Below, in pieces: positions 34,966-56,060 of a stretch of DNA of 64,000 nucleotides (the stretch's first letter is position 1; each line of letters begins with the position of its first letter). The notes under the pieces were generated by a model. It had not been told where the DNA came from. It did not search any database and worked only from the letters and a program-made list of their open reading frames with translations. The position numbers were made by a program, and so were the translations under genes. Source of the DNA: Acanthochromis polyacanthus (lineage: Eukaryota > Chordata > Actinopteri > Pomacentridae); assembly GCF_021347895.1 (NCBI RefSeq), contig NC_067114.1, positions 29,020,373 to 29,084,372 on the forward strand, given 5' to 3'.

Positions 34966-36273
34966 GTTTTTTTCAACCTTAAATAAATGATAAATCCAGT
35001 GCAGACATTGTTAATGTGGTAAATGAAGATTCTAGGAGTAAACAGCTGATTTTTAATGGAATATCTCCATAGGGGTACAGAGGAACATTTCCAGCAACCA
35101 TCACTCCTGTGTTCTAATGCTACATTGTGTTAGCTAATGGTGCTGAAAGGTTCATTGATGATTAGAAAACCCTTGTGCAGTTATTTTAGCACATGGATAA
35201 AAGTGGGAGTTTCTATCGAAAACATAAAATTGCCCGGATGACCCCAAACTATTGAACAGTTGTGTATATTTATATGCTTTATAGTTTCACAGGACGGGGT
35301 CATGTGAGGTTTGAAGACTTTAAAAATTAATTTCGTCAATGACACCTTTCCTTTTTCCCTGTTTTCAAACATAGAGACAGATACTAAACAAGATGGAGCA
35401 GTGGTTGTGGTGTTGACCTTGTGCCCAACCATAACCACCAGGTCTATGTTTGACACTCTTTCTTTAACAACCAGCAGGGGGCAACTCTTTACAAAAAGAA
35501 ATTAGATTGGTCCTACTTCTCACTTGATTTGTTATCTTAGAAAACATTTTCCTATTGAGTTTATGGTTTCAGTTTATGGAGTTTAAAATCTCCTTCAATA
35601 AAGCACGATGTTTGTTGTGGTCCCATTTGCGACAAAAAAGATTTTCAAAAAGCAGTGTAGGCTTTATGGTGTGGCTACTTTGGGACAGACAAGTAAGTAA
35701 TTAATGTAACAACAGGAAAATGCAACTTAAATCAAGCTTTATTCTGCATGGGCTCAGCAAATCTGATAAAAACTGACTGAAATGTATTCAGGTTTCGATT
35801 TCAATGATGACATAATCGACCTAAAATGAGCCACACATGGAAACAAATAACCTGTAGTCGGTTTCTTTGACATTCAGGGAACTGCATATCATGAAAATTC
35901 ACACTGCTTTAGCTGGTTTCAGGTCATGTCCACACTGTACAGGCCGCAATCACCTGGATAAGTTCTGGTTAAAGTCTGAATCCAACTGTTTTTTCTTTTT
36001 TCTATACATGTTTTCTGCCTCTGTTAAGTTCCACAGACATATTTGTTAAAATCACCACTTCAAGTTACTCATTTAAAAGCTATAAATTACTGACTTCAGT
36101 ACCCAAGTTAAACAAAAGTTTAAATGTGTGCATTTTGGCAGGTGTCAGGGGAAAAATCCCCTGACACCTGCCAAAATGCACACACTTAACTGAACAAATA
36201 TAGAAAGCAAATGAAAACTCCTTGAAATTAATTGCAATTTTGCAGAAAAGAGTGATTAAATAGCAAAATAAAT
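34966..36273. other. Gene-free interval with a perfect 28-bp hairpin
   Basis: Mostly ordinary AT-rich sequence. At 36125-36184 two perfect 28-bp arms (left arm starting 'tgtgtgcattttggcaggtg') surround a 4-base AAAA loop. The hairpin lies about 90 bp beyond the stop codon of the lectin gene, so it may be in its 3' UTR. Confidence 0.6.
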
Positions 36274-39200
36274 TCAAGTATGACTGCAGGAGATCTCTTC
36301 AGCTTTCTTCTCCTGTTCTTCTTCTGGAACAAAGATCCTCCCATCAGGCTGCTTCCTCCATGACAGCTTCAGGTCTTCACTCAGGCTGAGGTCCTTCAGT
36401 TTCTGACTCATCTAAGAAACACAGACATTCTAGATCAGGGGTGTCCAACATGAGGCCCGTGGGCCAAAACCGGTCCTCCAGAGGGTCCAACATGAGGCCC
36501 GAGGGCCAAAACCGGTCCTCCAGAGGGTCCAATCTGGCCCTCAAAGTGGAAAACTTCCAGAGAAGACATTAACTGCAGATTGTAAACTAGATGAGCCCCC
36601 AGTAGAGGGCAGAACCACGCCCCTGCATGATACTCTGTATCAATTTTGATCATCGTACGTATATCCCTTCCTACTTGATCTGCTGACCTCTAACTCCACA
36701 ACTGAGCAGGGGACCTTAGACTGATCTTCAGTGCCAAGTTTGATTATCCTGACTTCAGCACTTGCAGAGATATCTGACCGGACATAGCCACCCACCCACA
36801 TACATACATACTTACCCAGCCAGCCAGATACCGAAGCGAATGCAGTAACCCCGCTGACGTACGTCAGGCGTGGTTAATTAGTAAAACTATAAATTTAAAA
36901 TGATTTCTAGACCATGACAAGTTGTTTTGATCATAAAGTAAAATACTAGATTGTTCATTGTTTTTTTTTGTCGTTTTTGTGTCTCATTTTTGTAATATTT
37001 TGTCTCATTTTTGTTGTTTTTTTGTCTGACTTTTGTCATTTGTCTCATGTTTTTGTTCCTCGTTTTTGTGGTTTTATTTTTCCTTGTTGTCGCACTTGTG
37101 TTTTTGTCTTGTTTTTGTCATTCTGTTTCTTGCTTTTGTCATTTTTTGTCTTGTTTGTGTCATTTGTATAATTTTTGTCTCATTTTGTCGTTCATTTTTT
37201 GTCGCTTTGTAACTTTTTTGTTTAATTTTTAGTCTCTTTTTAGTTTTGTTTCATGTCGTCTGTCTCATGTTTTGTCTTTTTTCTTGCTTCTGTCGTTTTG
37301 TTGTTCATTTTTGTCATTTTTTGTTTTGCTTTATTCGTTGTTTTGTGCATTGTTTTTGTCGTTTTGTGTTTTTTATCCTGCTTATGTTGTTTGTCTATTT
37401 TTTTCACTTTTTTGTCTTATCTGTTGTCTCTTTTTTGTTTTGTTTCGTGTCGTGCGTCTCATATTTTGTCTTTTTTTCACTTTTGTCATTTTGTTGCTCA
37501 TTTTGGTTATTTTGTGTTTCATTGTTGTCTCACTTGGGTTTTTTGTCCTATTTTTTTCATTCTGTTTCTTGCGTTTGTCATTTTTTGTCTTGCTTGTGTC
37601 ACTTGTATCATTCTTTTGTCTCTTTTGTCATTTGTCGATTTTTTTTTTGGTCAAAAATCTGCACTTAATGTCTTCTCTGTAATTTTTACACTTTGAGGGC
37701 CGGATTGGACCCTCTGGAGGACCACTTTTGTCCCGCGGGGCGCATGTTGGACACCCCTGTTGTAAACTCATCGCTGTTACCTCCAGTAAAATGGCCTCTG
37801 CTGCATCCTCCAGGCTCCCAGAGGAATCCTTCTGAGTTGCTCTGATCTTCACCACCTGCTTCCTCACCGGATCTCCTGGTGTTTTAGGAGGAAATGAAAA
37901 TTTGCTTTCGTTAACAAAACTGTCCCTGATGTGCTGCATTCACACACAATCTAATGAAATGTCTCAGAACCTTAGCTCAAAGCTTACCAAGGTAACACAC
38001 AAAGAATAATGTGCGTGAACATATGCTGGCTTCCCATTTGCCTTGATGTGCCAGACTACAGGGAGAATTAACACCACCAGTTCTTTGAGGGTTCCACTGT
38101 CTGAAGGACATGGGTGTCCCATCTGACCACTTCCACTGTCCTCTGTAGAGACCAATCCAACACTGCTGGCCCTCTGTCATCGTCCAGATCTGATCGTTCT
38201 CAGCTTGGCTCCTCACACTGGCCAGGTCGGTGTAGTGCTGCCTGCAGTAGCTCTGAGCGTCTAGCCATGTCTTTAACTCCCTCACAAAGACAAAGCTGGA
38301 GGCTGTTGTTCCTGGAAACAGGATTCAGCAAAAGATGTTAGACGTCTAAAAAATGTAACTTTGAAAACTTGTTAGTTTCATAAGTGAGTCAATCTACAAT
38401 TGAGGACCTTTTGAAGTCCATGGGATATATTTTGCATACATTTTTATTAAAAGTAAAAAAAAATGTTTTTATGTTCATTATGATCATGTCTTTACAAATT
38501 CCATAATTATTTATTATGGAAACAGTCACTTATTAATAAAAAATATTATAGACAGTTTTTGTTATGTTAATGTTATAGTTCTGGATTGTATTCGTATATA
38601 TTTATATACAATCCAGGCCAAAAGATGGGAAGCCAGATCAAATTTTTGCAAAAAAAAAAATGTAATCATGGCTCCACTGGTACAGCAGGTGTCTGTACCT
38701 ACGGGGGGTGGGGGTGGGTGGGGACCAGGCGTAAACTAACCGTGAAGTCACTCGTTGGTTTCAACGCCGAGAAAATGAAGCCCGGATTTTGCTACTTCCT
38801 GGTCACCGTTTTGGATTTTTTGGAGCCAGTGACATAAAAAGCGTCATCAAACAGACTGGACCGGAGAGCAACTAGGGGCAGGATTGGCTGAAGACTCTCT
38901 TATCCCGCCCACATTTTACCACAGAGGTTTCTGTTGCTGTCTATCAAGTATAGCCACGCCCCCTGGCTCCGCCAACTTTAACGATTTATTTAAAATTCAG
39001 TATTGATTTATTTTAAGATCGGCCACCTGATCTCTCATTTTGACCATGAAAACTAACGGGAAAAAAATCCTGAGCTGTAGAACATCAGTCTATCAAATTT
39101 TATTTTTTCCAAAAATGAATTGGGGTCTATGGAGAAAAAGCTTTTTGGAGCCAACCCTAGCGGACGGCGTGATATTGCAAGTTTTTGACACTTCCGGGTT

Positions 39201-40488
39201 GGCTTCAATTCTGGAGCCAGATGCTACGTCCACTTTATATACAGTCTATGGTGGGGACGCTGTGCCCACGCGGTGTCGCTCCGCACTGACACCTGCTGGC
39301 TCTTCAAATCATTACAGATAAAATTAAAATTTAATGAAATAATTTTTTAATTAATAGTAATAATAATAACAGTAAAAGAGCCAGCAAAAATGGTTGTCAT
39401 CATTTTTCCCAGAACAGAATAGTGCAAAAAGAATAAAGTGACTGGTAAATGGAGGTTATTTAATGGTTCATTAGTTCATTGTGGGGAAGAAATGCTCTAT
39501 AACTAGCCTGTACATGCTCAGATCTGCCTGAAACTTTACATCTGTGAACACACTCCAATCCTGATCACATCCATGGGTCAATATACACTCTCAGTCACAG
39601 CACCACCTGGTGGATGGACAGGAAGAGCCCTATAACTAGTCTGAACATGGTCCAATCTGCCTAAAATTTTACATGCGTGATCAGAGTCCAGCCCTCATCA
39701 CATCCATAGGATGACATACACTCTTAGTCACAGCACCACCTGGTGGACATGCATGGATTCGCCGATCAGCAAGGATGCGAGGACCCGTCCAATGCTGCTT
39801 GCAGCTTTCATTATTATTAGAATGTGTTTTTCTTACCTGTGGAGCAGACAAACTGTCTTTCACCACTGCAAGGATGGTCCATCCAGAAGCCATTCTCCCA
39901 CAGAGCTACACAGTCATAGTCCACCCGGTTGGCTTCTCCATACGGCCACATCCTGAACTCTTTCTCTCCTTCAGCATAGTAACTGTCGTCTTCCAGTGAC
40001 CACTTCCAGGGAGTCATCTCATGATGCAGTCCGATCCATACGTGACCAGAAAGCCATGTTATTGCAACGTCCACCACAGCATCCATCTCTTCCTGGTTCT
40101 CAGCTGTGGCCAGGTCGGTGTACTTCTCCCTGCAGTAGCTCTGAGATTCAGACCAGGTCTTGGCCTTTTCAACAAGGAAGTATTTACGGGGAACACAGGC
40201 AGGCAGGAAACACAGTCCTGTAGAATTGAATAAAATTAAAATAAATTAATAAATTAAAATGGGGACGACACGAGGGTTAACTGCAGTTTTAAATGCGGAG
40301 GTATTATGTTGATTTTTTTTTTATTCTACTCATGACATGTTTTCTACAGATAAAGAACATCACAGTTTTACATGGTGGATTTCCACTGGAGGTTTGTTAA
40401 CTTGTTTTCTCAAATCCGTTGACCTCAAAAACAAACATTTTTGATACTAACCTGATAAGACCGTGACGATGACAGTTCTCCCCTCCAT
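36274..40488 (-). CDS. Secreted protein with two C-type lectin domains (324 aa), CLEC20A/mannose-receptor-like
   Basis: Predicted secreted double C-type lectin-domain protein of a type expanded in fish. Exons: 40488-40452, 40217-39837, 38311-37988, 37875-37781, 36411-36274; phases 1,1,1,0 agree and give 975 nt. Signal peptide about residues 1-20 (MEGRTVIVTVLSGLCFLPAC). Domain 1 about 25-139: TWSESQSYCREKYTDLA, HVWIGL, WKWS, CVALWENGFW, FVCSTG. Domain 2 about 140-247: TWLDAQSYCRQHYTDLA, CWIGLYRGQWKWSDG, FFVCYLG. The tail (248-324) has RKQVVKIRA and KLKDLSLSEDLKLSW, typical of these fish lectins, then a Glu/Lys-rich end. Neither domain has the EPN or QPD motif, and both lack the WND motif, so calcium-dependent sugar binding is doubtful. 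Introns carry several elements. Orthology to human CLEC20A is a guess from domain number. Confidence 0.8.
36436..37759. mobile_element. Composite hAT-type element with long T-rich array, lectin gene intron 4
   Basis: Ends are 'caggggtgtccaacatgagg' and a matching '...ttggacacccctg'. The first about 55 bp are tandemly doubled. A separate block (about 36590-36880, with 'tacatacatac' and GTACGTCAGG) looks like a nested insertion. From 36960 to 37650 the element is an array of 'ttttgtc' variants that creates long hydrophobic open frames in three phases; these are not genes. Confidence 0.75.
38385..38580. repeat. Truncated copy of the 11260/45595 repeat, lectin gene intron 2
   Basis: 'gtccatgggatatattttgc' and following bases match the block at 45610 and the reverse of the one at 11745. 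The copy breaks off near 38580. Confidence 0.65.
38726..39250. mobile_element. 525-bp dispersed element with 8-bp target duplication, copy 2 (lectin gene intron 2)
   Basis: Nearly identical to 10046-10560 and in the same orientation, with a short extra 'gcgtcatc' segment near 38842. The exact 8-bp duplication GTGGGGAC flanks it (38718-38725 and 39251-39258). The internal short open frame is shared with copy 1. No convincing terminal inverted repeat. Confidence 0.85.
39480..39775. repeat. Tandem pair of about 140-bp units, lectin gene intron 2
   Basis: Two diverged units each contain 'cagcaccacctggtgga' (near 39598 and 39731) and 'tataactag(c/t)ctg' at their start. The core CACCACCTGGTGG is itself palindromic. 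It resembles fragments of a dispersed fish repeat. Non-coding. Confidence 0.65.
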
Positions 40489-40809
40489 GGCAACGACTGA
40501 GCCGCCTCCTTTCACTCTTCTTTCATTACACTGGAAGATAAATGATAAAAGCATAATTTGTGGCATTTATCTATTTTTTCCTCACTTGCCATAACTGAAT
40601 GTCTTATGAATAATACATTGATATCAAGCAAATATTGGCTGAGCTGTTAGAATCAGGTTTTTACTCAGTAGACATGAGTAAAAAATATAGCAAAATGGAA
40701 ATCAGGAAATGGAAAATGAAGCCATCCTTTCTGGGGTAAGATTCAAATAATAACAAAAATCAGTTTTGTTCTTGTTGTAAAAGACTAAAACTGTTGATTT
40801 AACTCTTAC
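40489..40809. other. Upstream region of the lectin gene
   Basis: No further coding exon is seen upstream of the signal-peptide exon. A possible 5' UTR junction lies near 40530. Nothing else is recognised. A relic of a TTAA-type element end ('gacgacacgagggttaa') lies just inside the gene at 40264-40280. Confidence 0.35.
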
Positions 40810-41612
40810 AGGCACACTGTAAAAAACACTCATAAAGTCAAACCATGACAGTAAAAATCTGTAAACTCTTCAACAGTTTGACACGGTTTATTGAACACTG
40901 AATCACCAAAAATAAGTTAATCAGCAGAAAACTGTATAATAAAAAAATGTTCTCTTGAAAAAATTACAGTTGCAGTTATTAATGGAAACATGCCGTAAAA
41001 TACTGTAATTTTTAGTTATTTCTCAAAAAGAATTCCAGTGTTCACAGCTTCTACTGATAATGGAAACACACTGTAATATTTATAACAAGCAATGTGGCGA
41101 TTTTCGCATTAATTCATGTAAAAAATACAGTTTGGATCTGTCAATTTGATGAACAGATACACCCCCTGTTAAAAGTTTTCAGACGGGTTCTAATTTATTT
41201 GAATGAGAAAGTGTCTCAAAACTTTCGACAGGGGGTGTATGTGCTTTAATATTTATGACCGCTATAACTGGAATGTTTGCTAAAAATACACATATTAAAA
41301 GTTAAATACAAAAACTGTTGTGCAGATAATGGAGAAATGCTGTGATATTTATAGCGGGTTGCACAAACTTTATTTTATAGGTGTTTTCATGTAAATTTTC
41401 ATGTAAAACTAAAATTTCTTCAAAGTTTAAAACTTTTTTTTTACAGTAAAATATGGAATGAAGCACATTTTTTCACCTTAAAATCAACAATATCGAGATG
41501 CTTCTTTACCGTAAACGAAGAAAATGTTTTACCGTGATTTTATGGTAGTGTTCTGACAACCACAGATGCCGGAATTTAACCGTAAAAATAACATTTTTTT
41601 TTTTTACAGTGC
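40810..41612. mobile_element. Inverted-repeat element ending in CACTGTAAAAAA
   Basis: The left end 'cactgtaaaaaacactcat' and the right end '...ttttttttttacagtg' are complementary. The interior is AT-rich with a repeated 'gaaacac(a/t)ctgtaatattt' phrase and a 22-bp inverted pair around 'cccctgttaaaagttttcag' (about 41160-41240). No transposase. hAT-like by its ends. Confidence 0.6.
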
Positions 41613-43185
41613 AGGAAAACCATACAACTAAACATTGTTTTTCAAGTGATTAAATGTTTGTCAGAGAACAATGCACATGTACAGGGCAGACATCATGTTC
41701 ATGTGAGAAGATTTGCTGAAACAATGAGTTTTAACAGATAGTCTGAATGTTTATGATGCCAGACACAACAACACACAGGATTTCATCATTAATGCACTTG
41801 TCCACCTTCTCTGCAGAGCCTCATCTCATCAAAGTTTAACATTTTCATCATATAAGTAAATAAAATCCATGTTTCCAACATTCTTTCCAATAAATGTTGT
41901 CTTACCTTTGATGTGAGAGAGAAGCAGCCAGCAGACAGAGCTACGATAACGTTCCGATGTGGAGAGATCTTCTGAAGGTTACTATGCTAGCCTTAAACTT
42001 AAATGGGTGTTTATCGTCATGGTTCTTTTCTAGTTTGCATTCAATGCAAAAATATTATTCATATTGTGCTGCAGAGAAGAAGGGAATATTCAAAATAAGA
42101 GCCGGTCGTTGCCCAGCCCATTTCTCCCAGACATAACTGAGCTGAGTTTAACATCAATGTGAGGTTTTATGCAGCTTCTGATACTTCTTGAATCCAACTC
42201 TAAATATCATTCCTCTCATCTGAACTGAAAATGATCTTTATCTTCTCACTGCTCCTGTGTTGAGTCACGTTAGTCACTTTAAAAGAGATGAATTCTCATG
42301 AAACCACTTGTTTGACCTTTTATATTGTTAATGATTTGACATCACTTTGTAAAAATCTGTTTTCACTTTGGCAAGAAATAATCTCTTTTTTTTTTGTAAA
42401 TTATCGTCAAAGAAGCAAATTTGCAATGACAATGATTCAATGTTAAAAGACAATTAAGGGAAAGTCGTCCAGGGGAAGTGGATACTTTTCACAGGCACAA
42501 TAGGTCAAAATTTATTCCATCTACAAATGAGGAGATGATTCATTCCAGATGCTTTTAGTGACTATTGATTTTGCTCCTGGCTCCTGTTTCTAAAGGTCAA
42601 AGGTTCTTTATTGTCATATCATTCAACATTTGCACATGAAACAATACGAAATTGGACCCTGGTCCCGGTTTCAGCCATAAGACAATATGAAAAAACAATA
42701 TAAGAATAAAGAGACACACTAATATATACAAACCTACAACATAAATATATGTGTATGTGTATATATGTTGTAGCCTGCAGAACAAATGAACCCAATCTGT
42801 GGGTCACCGATTTCCAGATGATATATTCTGGTTGAAGTGATTTACTTGAAGTGGAAATTAAGAGGCTGACATCTTTTAAGGCTGGAAGAAATTGTGCTGT
42901 GTGTCAAGAAATGAAATAAAATTTATGGCTTTCTCTGTCTCGGTTGCAAATTTAGGTTTTGCAAATCATCCACAAAAGCAAAGATGTTTACATATGGAAA
43001 TTCTTGAACTAAGGCAAGGAAAGTAAAGAATCGCTCTGCTTCGCCGTCTTCGCACATTCCCTTAAACCCTGCAGTCATTTACTCTTAAACCCTGGTCGTG
43101 TTTCTATTTTGTTTTACACCGTACAGCATGTGTGTACATACAGGGACTGTTTTCTCATTTTCCTTTATTACAACACATCCACCTG
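41613..43185. other. Gene-free interval
   Basis: 42595-42760 has the phrase 'ttctttattgtcatatcatt', usual at the 3' ends of some fish retroposons, followed by (TA)-rich sequence to 42770. 41993-42070 is a copy of sequence at 43381-43458 ('gggtgtttatcgtcatgg'). No coding exon recognised. Confidence 0.45.
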
Positions 43186-43460
43186 TCACTGCATTCATGT
43201 TGTTTCACCGAAACATTACATCTGTGATGTTTTTTTTTAAAGATATTTGATTCATTTCATACTAAAGTCATACCTGATATGCAGGTTTTACTGTATAACC
43301 AGACTTTTAAAACTCCACAAATAAACCATACCAAATTGTTATCAGCAAACTCCTCCTCTTCTACGGCTCACTGCAATTGTGAACTTAAATGGGTGTTTAT
43401 CGTCATGGCTCTTTTCGCTAGTTTGCATTCAATGCAAAAATATTATTTACATTGTGCTAC
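43186..43460. repeat. Left copy of a local duplication flanking a Penelope fragment
   Basis: 'ttcatgttgtttcaccgaaa', 'ataccaaattgttatcagc' and intervening blocks recur in order at 44257-44510 in the same orientation. The second copy has acquired an extra about 80 bp block (44385-44465). Confidence 0.65.
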
Positions 43461-43784
43461 TCAGAGGAAATAGACCTTTATACTGGTACTGTTCACATGC
43501 AGATATTAATAATTACCAGCATTAAACACCTAGTGTGTAGGATTTAGTGGCATCTATCAAGTCTCCTGCACATAATTCAATGGAAAAACGTGAGACATTC
43601 TGTGGAAGCATTGTTTGGTTGATGTGCTCTGGGGCTACTGCAGAAACATGACACTGCAGCGTGATAGGCTCTGTGGAAACGGACCACCCTGTCTAAATAT
43701 GCAGAGCTCAGTCTAAGCAAACAAAAACACCATTCATAATGACAATTCATGATGCGGTGAACTGCACAATCATAGCAAATTGCA

Positions 43785-44250
43785 CAAGTTGAGTTGAGTT
43801 GAGTTGTCAAGAATCAATCCACTGGACTTAAGAAAGTTCCGTGAAGACATTTCACTTCTCATCCAAGAGGCTTCTTCAGTTCTGGTAGTGGTTGGTGTTG
43901 CCTCAGCTTTTAAACCTCTGACACTCACAACGACCATCATTGAGTAGTCAGACAAGTCTTGGTCGTTGGAATAATAGCCCTGAACACACCAGAAGAGCAA
44001 CCTGGTGCATGCACTTAAATACGAGGAATGCTCAGATCTCTACATTGGGGAAACCAAACAGTCGCTTAACAAGCGCATATGGCTCAACACAGGAGAGCCA
44101 GTTCCTCAGGACAGGATTTGGCAGTCTTCCTTCACCTTAAGGAAGAAGGAGACTCGTTTCAGGACACCAGTGTTCAGATTTTGGACAGGGAGGACAGATG
44201 GTTTGAGAGAGGAGTGAAAGAAGCTGGCCATGTCAAAGTAGAGAACACAT
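43785..44250 (+). pseudogene. Penelope-like element fragment with GIY-YIG endonuclease domain, frameshifted
   Basis: At 44005-44075 the plus strand reads ALKYEECSDLYIGETKQSLN, the GIY-YIG nuclease block of Penelope-like retroelements. From 44079 the frame shifts by one base and continues with HRRASSSGQDLAVFLHLKEE and IQILDREDRWFERGVKEA-type sequence. The 5' part (about 43790-43900, 'tccgtgaagacatttcactt') resembles these elements' terminal region. The reverse-transcriptase domain is absent. This is a dead fragment. Confidence 0.8.
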
Positions 44251-44256
44251 ACACCT

Positions 44257-44510
44257 GTCATTGCATTCATGTTGTTTCACCAAAGCATTGTAACATTTCA
44301 ACATCTCTGATGATTTTCCAGATGTTTGACTCATTTAATACTAATGTCATACCCAATAAGCATATTTTTAACCATTTGATGGGCAACATGGGTCAAAAGT
44401 GGCCCAAATCCAATGGAAAATGGCTATCTCCTGACCCATGCTGTGCATCAAAGGGTTAAAACTCCATGAATAAATCATACCAAACTGTTATCAGCGAATA
44501 CCACCTCCTT
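44257..44510. repeat. Right copy of a local duplication flanking a Penelope fragment
   Basis: Matches 43186-43370 in the same order, interrupted by a small element (44385-44465) whose relative sits in reverse at 21600-21690. Confidence 0.65.
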
Positions 44511-44900
44511 GATGAGGAATTTTCAAGCATGTTTAGGCCCTCAAAAATGCGACTGTTTTGGGCGAAAAAGAATTATTTGCGTTCCTAATAAAATCTTCAC
44601 GGCTATTTCAGAATAGATTTCTGAGTTTACGAGATGTATATGAATGCATCATGAAGTCAGTTGTTGAGTCTCCTCGGTTTACCGTACAACACTAACTAGA
44701 CGCGCAACCGGTTTTGATAGCGCGTTTACAGACCCAAACTGTTCTTTGGCCTCAATAAAACTGTGAGGCTCGGTTGTTGCAAAAACAGCTCCACTAAACA
44801 CCCTTAGTAGAAAACCATCTCCCCCGACACGTATTTTCAAGATACTAATACAGATTTCAAACTTTATCATATTTCTTAGTGAAGTCCGCATGGTAATTTC
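44511..44900. other. Putative smarce1 promoter region
   Basis: Becomes more GC- and CpG-rich toward 44900-44970. No TATA box is obvious. The transcription start is inferred to be upstream of the donor at 44979. Confidence 0.4.
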
Positions 44901-44978
44901 CCGAGAAAAAACGACTTCCGTCCGTTGAGCGAGAAAGGCGGAACCAGCGGCCCTACGGAGGGAACAAAGGACGGCTGA
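44900..44978 (+). promoter_or_regulatory. smarce1: 5' untranslated exon 1 of smarce1
   Basis: The exon end is marked by the strong donor 'ctga|gtgagtatg' at 44979. The left boundary is approximate. Exon 2 (45502-45559) carries 51 bases of leader and then the start codon. Confidence 0.45.
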
Positions 44979-45552
44979 GTGAGTATGTTTACCTTGTTTC
45001 AAACAAAATTACTTACAGAGGCATTTTTAATGTTGTAACTAAGGCAGACACTGCTTTACGTGTATTTGGTGTGCCCTTTTAAAAAAAAAAAATTTAGCTA
45101 CTGAGGCTCGCTGGGTTCCTCCATGTGCTGAGCAGCAGCGGACTTATTGTCTGTTAGCCGTTAGCTTTAACTCTTAGGTTTATTCAAACGTCCTGAGTGT
45201 TCGTTTCTTTTCAAAAGTGTCAGCCGAGGTCGTATAAACACACAGTAGTGTTTGTGTGCGTGTTTGGAACTGAATTGCTCCAAAACAGACAGAATTAGAT
45301 TGTCGGCTATGATATAAATATCAGATAAATGGTCTCTTTGTGTTAGCTAGGAGGTCAGGCCTGCTAAGCTAATGCTAGCTTCTTATAAGCCGAGTCAGCC
45401 GTTGTTGTTATTCGGAGTGCTCAGTTTCTTTTTGCATTTTTTTCCTCTACCAAACGACTGCATTGGAATAAATGAGCTGACTTGTTTTGTTTCTCCTCCA
45501 GCTGAACCAATATGTGCATCGTCTGCTCTCCGTAGCCCAGTCTCCAGCCGCG

Positions 45553-56060
<10,508 letters not shown>

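Noticed and set aside
36968..37696. Three overlapping 100-147 aa open frames rich in Phe, Cys and Leu
   Set aside because: All lie in the 'ttttgtc' array of a hAT-type element; no homologue-like feature or splice context.
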